Of a stretch of DNA of 17,072 nucleotides, positions 7,378-13,697 are shown one piece after another. The notes below the pieces were generated by a model, which worked only from the letters and a program-made list of their open reading frames with translations, did not search any database and had not been told where the DNA came from. The position numbers and the translations under genes were made by a program. The DNA lies in the NCBI GenBank assembly GCA_002699725.1, contig PACE01000050.1, positions 34,184 to 51,255 of the forward strand, given 5' to 3'. The stretch's first letter is position 1; each line of letters starts with the position of its first letter. The stretch is from Acidimicrobiaceae bacterium (GTDB lineage: Bacteria; Actinomycetota; Acidimicrobiia; Acidimicrobiales; MedAcidi-G1).

Positions 7378-8529
7378 TCACTCCACCAGGCCTGCCTCGG
7401 TGAACAGGTCGTGCAGCGGGTCGCCGATCGACAGCAGTAGGTCGAAGCCGTGCAACTGTGAACGGAACCGATGCAGCGTATGTGGGAGCTCATCGACCCG
7501 GGCCACGTCGAGGTCGATAGCGAACACGACACGACCCTCCTCGAACCAGCCCTTGAGGCCGGGCCGCGAGTGCACGATGCCGTCGATGCGCTGGCGCACG
7601 TCGAGTTCGTCCTCGACGTTGGTGGCGAGCACCGTCGAGATCCGCAGCACCTGCTGGTCGACCACGTCGTGGAAGGTGACCCGTACCGCCGGGTTCCCCG
7701 TCACCGAGAAGGCGTCCTCGGAGATTGGCGTCACGGACTCGCCGGCCTTTTTCAGGATCTCCGTGGCCTGGGGGATCCACCTGGTGCAGACGAGGTCCGT
7801 CGGCGGGACCCAGGCGGTCCAGTCGTCGGTGGTGACCCGCAGCCACTCGTCGAACATCGCGAGCGCGACCGTTTCCGAGCCCCGTGTCGCGCCACTGACC
7901 AGGTCGGTGAGGCCGGTGGGCCAGAACCCGAGTCGGGCCGAGCCGTCGGTTTCCGCCGGAGTCCGGAACGTGGCCTTGTGGCCACCCGCCATCGACCAGT
8001 TGGCCAGGAACCCGATCTCGCCATCGCTGATGCCCAACTCGAGGGGTGGCGGCTCCGCCTGCTCGAGCCCGGTCGGTGGGAGCGATGCCGGGTACAGGCA
8101 GTTGAACAGGCGGGTGGCCTCGATGGTCGCCGAAGCGGTCGGCTGCCAGGGATTGGGGAGTTCGTAGCCGGATGGGACCGGCAGGAGGTCGTGGACCGAG
8201 TTCGAGCCGTTGCTCCCACGCACGGTTGCATACCGTTTGTCGTCGATCGTGAGCACGCACCCGCCCTCGAGGTTGGCGAGGACGGCGCCGTGGATGACGA
8301 GACGCGTGGGCAGCGCCACGGCGAACGACTCGATCCACGGCACGTCGTGCCGGACCTCGACGAGGGTGCCGTCGATGCAGCGCAGTCGCCACTGTGGATC
8401 GGCCCCCAGTCCGGGAAAGGGGTGTTGGAGGACCGGCGGGTTGTCCCGGTCGTCCCAGGCCGTGGCCTTGGCGACGCGCACGATTCGCTCCCACTCGTCG
8501 GACTCGATGGGAATCTCGATGGTGCTCAT
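7378..8529 (-). CDS. uncharacterised protein: possible sliding-clamp-like fold plus YbjN-like C-terminal domain
   Basis: This 383-aa soluble protein has no signal peptide or membrane segment, and I do not recognise a named family. Residues about 70-130 and 135-243 each show the strand/helix rhythm of DNA polymerase III beta-clamp subdomains, for example ALPTRLVIHGAVLANLEGGC at 72-91 and LGFWPTGLTDLVSGA at 200-214 followed by two beta strands and WVPP. Residues about 272-378 (VRVTFHDVV, GWFEEGRVVFAIDLD, LHRFRSQLHGFDLLLSI) resemble the YbjN/type III secretion chaperone-like fold. Both readings are fold impressions, not motif matches. The ATG at 8529 overlaps the stop of the 124-aa gene (ATGA, 8526-8529), so the two are probably translated together. 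It is the last gene of the three-gene cassette. No catalytic residues are evident, so a binding role is more likely than an enzymatic one. Confidence 0.7.
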   Translation of the reverse strand: MSTIEIPIESDEWERIVRVAKATAWDDRDNPPVLQHPFPGLGADPQWRLRCIDGTLVEVRHDVPWIESFAVALPTRLVIHGAVLANLEGGCVLTIDDKRYATVRGSNGSNSVHDLLPVPSGYELPNPWQPTASATIEATRLFNCLYPASLPPTGLEQAEPPPLELGISDGEIGFLANWSMAGGHKATFRTPAETDGSARLGFWPTGLTDLVSGATRGSETVALAMFDEWLRVTTDDWTAWVPPTDLVCTRWIPQATEILKKAGESVTPISEDAFSVTGNPAVRVTFHDVVDQQVLRISTVLATNVEDELDVRQRIDGIVHSRPGLKGWFEEGRVVFAIDLDVARVDELPHTLHRFRSQLHGFDLLLSIGDPLHDLFTEAGLVE

Positions 8530-8900
8530 ACCTGGCCCCCGAGGTGTGGGCCGACGGTCACCTCGACGGGTACGTCGGGCACGGCGACCGGGGCGACCGC
8601 CCGACGGGCGGCCCGGTCGGCCTCGGTGGTCCGCCGGTGCGAGCGCCGCTCGCCTCGGCGCTCGAGGCAGAGTTCGTCGAGGCGGAACATGATGGCCTGC
8701 ATCCTTTCCGGCTCGATGTCGCGGAACCTGTAGTTCCCGGTCTCGGGGTCGATCGATGCCCAGTCGTGGCCGAAGACGCCGTCGAGACCGACGTCCTCCA
8801 GGAGGCGGCGCAACTGTCGCAGTCGGACCCGTTCAGGATCGGCGCTGTTCGAGCGGTTGGTGCTGGATGCCTGGTTCGTGGCTTCTTCGTGAATGGTCAA
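8526..8900 (-). CDS. small uncharacterised protein with TTG start
   Basis: This 124-aa protein is of unknown family. The N-terminal 20 residues are polar and probably disordered. Residues 22-82 form a likely helical domain: a basic-acidic helix at RVRLRQLRRLLEDVGLDG (24-41), a short strand pair around DPETGNYRFRD, and a second helix at PERMQAIMFRLDELCLERR. The tail (83-124) is Arg-rich, then Val/Pro-rich. No membrane segment or enzyme motif is seen. The start is TTG at 8900, chosen because AGGAGG lies 4 bases upstream and no ATG or GTG upstream fits; the next in-frame Met (residue 68) would remove most of the folded part. The gene lies 78 bp after the LRV gene and overlaps the 383-aa gene by 4 bp. 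Confidence 0.75.
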   Translation of the reverse strand: MTIHEEATNQASSTNRSNSADPERVRLRQLRRLLEDVGLDGVFGHDWASIDPETGNYRFRDIEPERMQAIMFRLDELCLERRGERRSHRRTTEADRAARRAVAPVAVPDVPVEVTVGPHLGGQV

Positions 8901-8978
8901 CTTGCCTCCTGTATGGGGGGTGATCGAAGGAATCCCCAGTAGTAGAGGGGAGTACGTGGCTGCTGTGACAAGGAAAAT
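8901..8978 (-). promoter_or_regulatory. gap between LRV gene and the 124-aa gene, with ribosome binding site
   Basis: The minus strand carries a strong Shine-Dalgarno (AGGAGG) 4 bases before the TTG start at 8900. Two short GGGG/CCCC arms near 8916-8950 could pair in alternative ways. The stretch GTACG-3 bases-CTGCTGTGACA (8952-8970, plus-strand reading) recurs at 10971-10989 upstream of the LRV gene. Confidence 0.35.
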
Positions 8979-10829
8979 TCAGTCGGCGTCGAGGCCGTTG
9001 TCTTCTTCGCCCTCGACCCCGGTTGTGCCCGATTCCTGGTCCCGCAGGCGGGCATCTCGCCAGGCCCGAAGCGAGTCGTCGTCGTTCGAGAATCGCCCGA
9101 GTCCCTCGTGGTCGTCGCCTGTGGAACGCCAGTAGAGGCCCCGCTGCTGGAAGAGCTGGTGCGTCGGGTCCTCCTTCATCGGCTCGTCAGGTGGGAAGTA
9201 GTTGTAGGGCTCCATGTGCTCGATGACATCGACATGGATGTGCCAGCCGTCGATGCAGATCTTCCAGTTGCATTCGCCATGACAGGCAGTTGGCTCGAGT
9301 GAGTGCAGCCACTCTTGGACCTGCGCCTCTTCCTCGGCGGCGGCCTCCTGTTCGCGTTCGTCGATGAAGTTGCCGGTTCTCCATGCCGTGATCGCCTCTT
9401 CGTCGGAGTCGAAACGGTCCATTGCATGCCATCCGTGGTCGTCGTGGGACCAGTACAGGCCGTCGAAGCCGTAGAGCTCGAAGCTGCCGACGCTGCCGGG
9501 AGAGTCTCCTTCGTAGGACCAGGTGGCGAGGGGGAATTCCTCGGCGAAGTACATGAGGTCCGTGCCGACGTGGACGTCGCCGAAGCAGATGACGTTGGCG
9601 CAGGTTTCGCCGTCGCACGGGGTCGGTGTGGGTTCGGGCGTGGGCGCCGGCCGGGTTCGGCGGTGGGCGCGGGGGCGCCGGTCGGGCACCGGCTCCGGTT
9701 CGGGCTCCGGCGGTACGGCCAGCAGCCGCAGGTCCTCGTCCGCTTTCGGGTGCGCGGCCACGGCCTTCCGAACGTGTTCGTCCTCGTCGATTGCCATGCG
9801 CCGCAGGGCAGCTAGGGGACAGCGGCGGTTGGCGGCGACGTTCCGGCGGACATCGGGTTCGAGGTCGCCAGCCAGGCGACCCAGAAGCACGGAAGTACTC
9901 GTCCGGTGCTCGGCGACGAAGCACCGAACCCTCGAGTCGTCATCTCCGGCCAATGCCTCGAGCACGTCGATGGGGGTTCTCGGATTGGCAGCGGCGAACC
10001 AGCGCACGTCAGCGTGGTCGTCCGTGGCGAGACGGGAGATGACTTCGACCGGGGTCCCGGGGTTGGCCGCCACAGCCATCCGGATGGGATTCCAGTGTCC
10101 GATGTAGCGGCCCGGGACGCTCTCCACGTCGGAGGCGAGGGCATCGAGAACGTCCGGTGGCGTGTTCGGGTTCTCGGCGGCGGCCCAGCGGTACCGCGGG
10201 AACGGCGACCCGGCCTGGTGCCGGAGACCGACATCGCCGAATGCCCCGGGGTTGTCGAGGATGGCGGCGATGGGGAACATCCGCTCGTCGTCCATGAGGA
10301 TCTCGACGGCCTCCGGAGGTGCGTAGGGGTTGTCGGCGACCGCGAGGCGGACCCGCACGATCCGGTCGCGTGCGAGCCGAACCAGCACCTCGGCAGGGGC
10401 GGACCAGTTGCCGGCCACGGCCTCGCGGAAGTCGTGGTCCCGGACACGGCCGAGTTGCTCGAGGACATCGGGCGACGTGCGTCCGTTGCCGGCCACCGCG
10501 AGGCGCACGGGCCGGGTCCGGTCTTCGGCGAGGACCTCGAGGGCGGTGCGGGGCGCTGATTCGTTGAACGCCACGGCGAGGCGAACCGTCCGGTGGCGGT
10601 CGCTGGCCAGTGTGCGAAGTTGGACACTGCTGTCCGACCGTTCGGCGGCGATCACCCGGGCCAGGGGTTCGGGGTGTTCGGCCAGCGTCCGCAGGATGCT
10701 CGAACGCTCGCCGGTCTCGCCCCGGCCCCGAAGGGGCCCGGACAGCCGATCCCGGTAGCGCTGTGCATCCTCGGTGGTGAACGGCGGCCGCTCGGGCACA
10801 GGGGTGGTGGGGGTGGGATCGTTAGGCAT
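8979..10829 (-). CDS. leucine-rich repeat variant (LRV) protein with duplicated C-terminal Cys/GLYW module
   Basis: This 616-aa soluble protein has three parts. Residues about 57-372 hold about 12 helical repeats of the LRV type (consensus VR.AVA.NP.TP..VL..LA.D), first described in Azotobacter. Units begin at 82, 108, 134, 160, 186, 212, 249, 275, 301, 327 and 353, so the period is 26 residues, with one insertion of 11 near 235-248. A Pro/Arg linker spans 371-404. Then a module occurs twice: CxxxxCxxxxC at 405-415 with GLYW at 457-460, and CxxxCxxxxC at 516-525 with GLYW at 564-567. From GLYW to the AWR motif is 25 residues in both copies. The Cys/His content suggests metal binding; this is inference. 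The ATG is set by GAGGAGG 5 bases upstream. It is the first gene of the cassette. LRV superhelices normally bind partners. Confidence 0.85.
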   Translation of the reverse strand: MPNDPTPTTPVPERPPFTTEDAQRYRDRLSGPLRGRGETGERSSILRTLAEHPEPLARVIAAERSDSSVQLRTLASDRHRTVRLAVAFNESAPRTALEVLAEDRTRPVRLAVAGNGRTSPDVLEQLGRVRDHDFREAVAGNWSAPAEVLVRLARDRIVRVRLAVADNPYAPPEAVEILMDDERMFPIAAILDNPGAFGDVGLRHQAGSPFPRYRWAAAENPNTPPDVLDALASDVESVPGRYIGHWNPIRMAVAANPGTPVEVISRLATDDHADVRWFAAANPRTPIDVLEALAGDDDSRVRCFVAEHRTSTSVLLGRLAGDLEPDVRRNVAANRRCPLAALRRMAIDEDEHVRKAVAAHPKADEDLRLLAVPPEPEPEPVPDRRPRAHRRTRPAPTPEPTPTPCDGETCANVICFGDVHVGTDLMYFAEEFPLATWSYEGDSPGSVGSFELYGFDGLYWSHDDHGWHAMDRFDSDEEAITAWRTGNFIDEREQEAAAEEEAQVQEWLHSLEPTACHGECNWKICIDGWHIHVDVIEHMEPYNYFPPDEPMKEDPTHQLFQQRGLYWRSTGDDHEGLGRFSNDDDSLRAWRDARLRDQESGTTGVEGEEDNGLDAD

Positions 10830-11004
10830 GGTGCCCTCCTCATCGGTCCTGGCGGGGCCACCGTGTCCGCTGTCTCCAGCGTGTCGGTCGGCGGATCTTC
10901 AGCGGGCCAGGCCCCTCGGATCCTCTGGATGAGTTGTAGATCGACGGACACTCAGACCGTCATGAACACCGTACGCCACTGCTGTGACAGGCCGAGGTCG
11001 GGTT
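10830..11004 (-). promoter_or_regulatory. upstream region of the three-gene cassette
   Basis: These 175 bp separate the HD hydrolase stop from the LRV start. The minus strand has a strong Shine-Dalgarno (GAGGAGG) just before 10829. TACAAC near 10930-10940, with ATGACG about 19 bp upstream, is a weak promoter candidate. No terminator with a T-tract follows the HD gene. No small gene is convincing here. Confidence 0.3.
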
Positions 11005-11610
11005 TCAGGCTCCGGCGAGTTCCCGGATGGCGGCGACGGTGCGGGCCAGTTCCTGGGCGGCACGACCGGGCCGACGCTCGAGGAACACGTCGGCCAGTGA
11101 GCCGTACCACCAGAGTTGCTCGTCGCTCCCGACGGTGAAGCGGTCCCATGCCGATGCGCCCTGGATGCGGAGGTCCTCGAGCACGCAGCGGGAGTTGTGG
11201 CGCTTGTCGGCCAGCGCCACGCACAGCACGGCGTCGTCGACGTCCGGCTCGCGCAGGTGCGCCAGGTAGGCCTCCTTGCGGTCGCGCCACGGAGGCTTCG
11301 GCTCGCCCAGGGCGTCGCTGCAACTCGCCACGATTCCGGCCACCTCGTCGCCGAAGTCGGCCCGCACCGTCTCGACGGTTGCCTTGGTGTCCTCGACGGT
11401 GTCGTGGAGCAGGGCCGCCACGGCGATGGCCTCGGTGCGATGGTGGAGCGCCGGGTCGGAGGCGGCGTCCTCGATGGCGAAGCCGGCCACCACCAGCAGG
11501 TGGCTCACATAGGGAATGGGAGTCGCCTTGCGGAGCTGACCGCCGTGGGCGATCCGGGCGAACTCGAGTGCCTCGGACAGGCGCTGTCCCAGTGCGGGGA
11601 TCTCGGTCAT
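11005..11610 (-). CDS. HD-domain hydrolase of the SpoT/MESH1 type
   Basis: This 201-aa protein is a stand-alone HD phosphohydrolase resembling the (p)ppGpp hydrolase half of RelA/SpoT and MESH1. Visible signatures in order are ARIAHGGQLRK (18-28), PYVSH (33-37, first metal His), AALLHDTVEDT (65-75, the HD pair at 69-70 and the ED pair at 73-74), FGDEVAGIV (86-94) and ALADKRHN (132-139, metal Asp at D135). There is no synthetase, TGS or ACT domain, so it would be hydrolase only, acting on (p)ppGpp or a related nucleotide such as NADPH. The ATG at 11610 is chosen over an upstream in-frame start at 11664 because GGAGG lies 5 bases before it and the extra 18 residues have no family match. It is divergent from the DUF4190-like gene. 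Confidence 0.85.
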   Translation of the reverse strand: MTEIPALGQRLSEALEFARIAHGGQLRKATPIPYVSHLLVVAGFAIEDAASDPALHHRTEAIAVAALLHDTVEDTKATVETVRADFGDEVAGIVASCSDALGEPKPPWRDRKEAYLAHLREPDVDDAVLCVALADKRHNSRCVLEDLRIQGASAWDRFTVGSDEQLWWYGSLADVFLERRPGRAAQELARTVAAIRELAGA

Positions 11611-11664
11611 ATCTACCTCCGTCGGAAGGGTAGACGCGGCCCGTGACGCGCAGCCCGATCGCAC

Positions 11665-11670
11665 TAGGTT
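11665..11670 (+). promoter_or_regulatory. possible -10 element of the DUF4190-like gene
   Basis: TAGGTT lies 8 bases before the GTG at 11679. GTGACG at 11643-11648 could be a -35 (4 of 6 to TTGACA) with a 16-bp spacer. There is no Shine-Dalgarno, which suggests leaderless translation, and this placement argues for the start at 11679 rather than the GTG at 11643. Confidence 0.4.
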
Positions 11671-11678
11671 CCTCCGTC

Positions 11679-12347
11679 GTGGAAGGTGACGATCCGACCG
11701 CCGAGGCCGCCGAGGCCATCACGCCCGACGAACTCGACGACCTGCTGGACGACGGCACGCCCACCCGCGTGGTGGTGCTACGCCAGCCGGGCTCCGGCTT
11801 CGCCGTCGCCTCGGTCACGCTGGCGGTCTGTGGCATCGGGCTCGGCCTCGTCCCGATCCTGTTTCCCGTGGCGGCTGTCTTCGGCGTCCTGGCGATCGTG
11901 TACGGCGCCCTCGGCCGGCGCAAGGGACGTGACGGCAGGGGGCTCGCCACGGCAGGGCTCGTGCTCGGCGTACTTTCTGTGGCGGTCGCCGTGGTCGGTG
12001 GAGTGCTCGTTTTGCGTGCCGTCGACTGGGTGCGTGGCGAGATCGACGACCTCGACGCCGAGATCGAGAAGCTCAAGGACGAGATCGAGGCCGAGGTCGA
12101 GGAGAAGGCCTCGGAGATCGAGGCCGACATCCGTGCCGAGATCGAGGCCATCGTCGAGGAGATCGTCGCCGACGTCGAGAAGAGCATCGAGACCCAGGTC
12201 GGTGGCGTGGCCGACGACGTGAAGGTGGAGGTCGAGGCCCAGGTCGAGACCATCACCGACGAACTCAAGGCCGAGATCCAACTCCGCTTCGACGAACTCC
12301 GGGTCGAGATCGACGACGTCAAGCGACGCGTCGACGCCCTGGGCTGA
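11679..12347 (+). CDS. DUF4190-like membrane protein with long C-terminal coiled coil
   Basis: With the GTG start at 11679 this is a 222-aa protein; a GTG at 11643 would add 12 residues. Residues 1-35 are acidic and cytoplasmic. Residues about 40-112 match the DUF4190 pattern: a hydrophobic segment GFAVASVTLAVCGIGLGLVP (40-59), a second segment to about 78, a basic loop GRRKGRDGRG (79-88) and a last membrane helix to about 112. Residues 117-221 form a highly charged amphipathic helix with hydrophobic residues every 3-4 positions (DEIEAEVEEKASEIEADI and similar), a coiled coil or apolipoprotein-like helix that is not usual in short DUF4190 proteins. The function is unknown; membrane anchoring of a rod or self-association is a fair guess. 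It is divergent from the HD hydrolase, with 68 bp between. Confidence 0.8.
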   Translation: MEGDDPTAEAAEAITPDELDDLLDDGTPTRVVVLRQPGSGFAVASVTLAVCGIGLGLVPILFPVAAVFGVLAIVYGALGRRKGRDGRGLATAGLVLGVLSVAVAVVGGVLVLRAVDWVRGEIDDLDAEIEKLKDEIEAEVEEKASEIEADIRAEIEAIVEEIVADVEKSIETQVGGVADDVKVEVEAQVETITDELKAEIQLRFDELRVEIDDVKRRVDALG

Positions 12348-12366
12348 CCGGGCCCCGCCGACCGAC

Positions 12367-12396
12367 CCCGGACAATGTGCCCCGGTTGGGTCCGGG
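12367..12396 (+). terminator. possible stem-loop after the coiled-coil gene
   Basis: CCCGGAC (12367-12373) and GTCCGGG (12390-12396) form a perfect 7-bp stem with a 16-nt loop, 19 bp after the stop. No T-tract follows. It could reduce read-through into the VOC gene. Confidence 0.3.
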
Positions 12397-12411
12397 CAGG
12401 TCCACCGATGC

Positions 12412-12417
12412 GACAAT
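12412..12417 (+). promoter_or_regulatory. possible -10 element of the VOC gene
   Basis: GACAAT lies 7 bases before the ATG at 12425 and there is no Shine-Dalgarno. This is the same near-leaderless arrangement as at 4665 and 11679, but with a different hexamer. The best upstream TTGGGT is 20 bp away, too far for a good -35. Confidence 0.25.
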
Positions 12418-12424
12418 CCCCCTG

Positions 12425-13021
12425 ATGGACGATGGCCTGAGGAACGAAGAAATCCGTCGCACGGGGTTCCACCACGTCGCCTACGCCTGCCGAGACGCCG
12501 AGGCCACCCGGCACTTCTACGAGGACCTGCTCGGCATGCCGCTCGTCCACACCGAGGTGAAGGCCGGCGAGGGCGGCTTCTTCCGGCACCTCTTCTTCGA
12601 CACCGGCGACGGCACCTGCATCGCCTTCTTCGAGGTGCAGGGTGTGGGTGAGCGGGACGACTACTCGACCGAGGTATCCACGGGCAACGGCCTGCCCGTC
12701 TGGGTCAACCACGTCGCCTTCGCCGCCGACGAGGAGCGTGCCCGACAAGCCGAGGAACGCCTGGCTGCCGACGACATCGTTCCGCTCATGGAGGTCGACC
12801 ACGGCTGGTGCGTGTCGCTCTACTACCTCGACCCGAACGGGATCATGGTCGAGTTCTGTCGCGACACGGGCGGCTTCGGCGACGATCCCGGGTCGGCCGC
12901 CGACCGACTCGGAGATACCGAGGCCACCGACGTGTCCACCTACCTGCGTCCCCTCGACCCGGCCGGGCTGCGGGGCTTCAACCCGCTGCCGACACGACAG
13001 CCGGCCCAGGAGGACGCCTGA
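12425..13021 (+). CDS. VOC (glyoxalase/bleomycin resistance/extradiol dioxygenase) family protein
   Basis: This 198-aa metalloprotein of the vicinal oxygen chelate superfamily has two paired beta-alpha-beta-beta-beta modules. Module one holds FHHVAYACRDAEATRHFYED (16-35), typical of the fold start, with candidate ligand H17, and ends at CIAFFEV with E70. Module two holds NHVAFAAD (95-102) with H96 and ends at YYLDPNGIMVEF with E143. The H-E-H-E set fits the usual metal site. Members include glyoxalase I, methylmalonyl-CoA epimerase and ring-cleavage dioxygenases; LDPNGIMVEF is common to many and does not settle the reaction. ATG 12425 is preferred to an in-frame ATG at 12377, whose extra residues lack any family match. 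The next gene starts 1 base after its stop, so the two form an operon. Confidence 0.88.
   Translation: MDDGLRNEEIRRTGFHHVAYACRDAEATRHFYEDLLGMPLVHTEVKAGEGGFFRHLFFDTGDGTCIAFFEVQGVGERDDYSTEVSTGNGLPVWVNHVAFAADEERARQAEERLAADDIVPLMEVDHGWCVSLYYLDPNGIMVEFCRDTGGFGDDPGSAADRLGDTEATDVSTYLRPLDPAGLRGFNPLPTRQPAQEDA
13008..13013 (+). promoter_or_regulatory. ribosome binding site of the CMD-like gene, inside the VOC gene
   Basis: AGGAGG lies 9 bases before the ATG at 13023, within the last codons of the VOC gene. It fixes the start of the downstream gene and supports coupled translation. Confidence 0.6.
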
Positions 13022-13022
13022 C

Positions 13023-13688
13023 ATGTCGCGCCTGCGCCAGGTCCGCCGTGCCGACCTCCACCCGGGGGCCGAGCCGATCTTCCAACTCGTGTTCGGCGAC
13101 CGCGACCCGGTCGACGAGCCGGGCACCGACACGGGCACCCCCGGTGACTGGTGGTCCGTGTTCGCCCTCGTCCCCGACGTCTTCGACCACGCCTGCGCCG
13201 GGATCGGCCTCTACAGGTCCGAACGCCGCCTCGTCGACCCGGTGCTGCGCGAACTCGGCCAGACGCGGGCCGGCTGGAATGTCGGCAGCCGCTTCGTCTA
13301 CTCGCAGCACTGCAAGTCCTGTCGCACCGTCGGCCTCTCCGAGGACCAGATCAGTGCCATCTCGCACTGGGAGGACGCCGACTGCTTCGACGCCCCGCAG
13401 CGGGCCGTCCTCGCCTACACCGACGCCATCACCCTGGACTGCGGCAACGTGTCCGACGAGGCGTTCGAGGAACTCCGCTCCCACCTGTCCGACGAGGAGA
13501 TCCTCGAGTTCAGCTACATCGTGTGCACGTACGCCCTGCACGGAGTGATGAGTCGGGCCCTGAAGCTCGAGTTCGATGCCGATGACGGCCCCCTCGAGGA
13601 GGTGCCCGGCCCCCACGGGAGCCTCTCGGTCGAGCACACCCGCCAGGCGCTCCGCCTCATCCAGGGTGGACGGGAGGACGAGGGGTAG
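13023..13688 (+). CDS. carboxymuconolactone decarboxylase/AhpD-like family protein
   Basis: This 221-aa protein has the all-helical CMD/AhpD fold. Family features are the helix after WWSVFALVPDVFDH (43-56), the segment RFVYSQHCKSCRTVGLSEDQI (90-110) and the late helices from APQRAVLAYTDAI to CTYALHGVMSRAL. C97 and C100 form the CxxC seen in AhpD peroxidases. The partner residues of the AhpD relay are not kept: the Glu position 12 before the first Cys is W85, and the His position 4 after the second Cys is G104. A thiol redox role is thus possible but not assured, and decarboxylase activity is unproven. It begins 1 base after the VOC stop and converges on the flavoenzyme at 13698 with 9 bp between. 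The open frame runs upstream to 12642 but is there a shadow of the VOC gene. Confidence 0.85.
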   Translation: MSRLRQVRRADLHPGAEPIFQLVFGDRDPVDEPGTDTGTPGDWWSVFALVPDVFDHACAGIGLYRSERRLVDPVLRELGQTRAGWNVGSRFVYSQHCKSCRTVGLSEDQISAISHWEDADCFDAPQRAVLAYTDAITLDCGNVSDEAFEELRSHLSDEEILEFSYIVCTYALHGVMSRALKLEFDADDGPLEEVPGPHGSLSVEHTRQALRLIQGGREDEG

Positions 13689-13697
13689 CCGGTCCGT

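Noticed and set aside
12040..12330. Tandem DNA repeat
   Set aside because: The repeated GAGATCGAG-type units reflect codon use of the charged coiled coil and are not exact tandem copies.
10952..13138. 728-residue minus-strand open frame
   Set aside because: It crosses the HD, coiled-coil and VOC genes, has low-complexity Ser/Arg/Pro composition and no motif; it is a GC-rich shadow.
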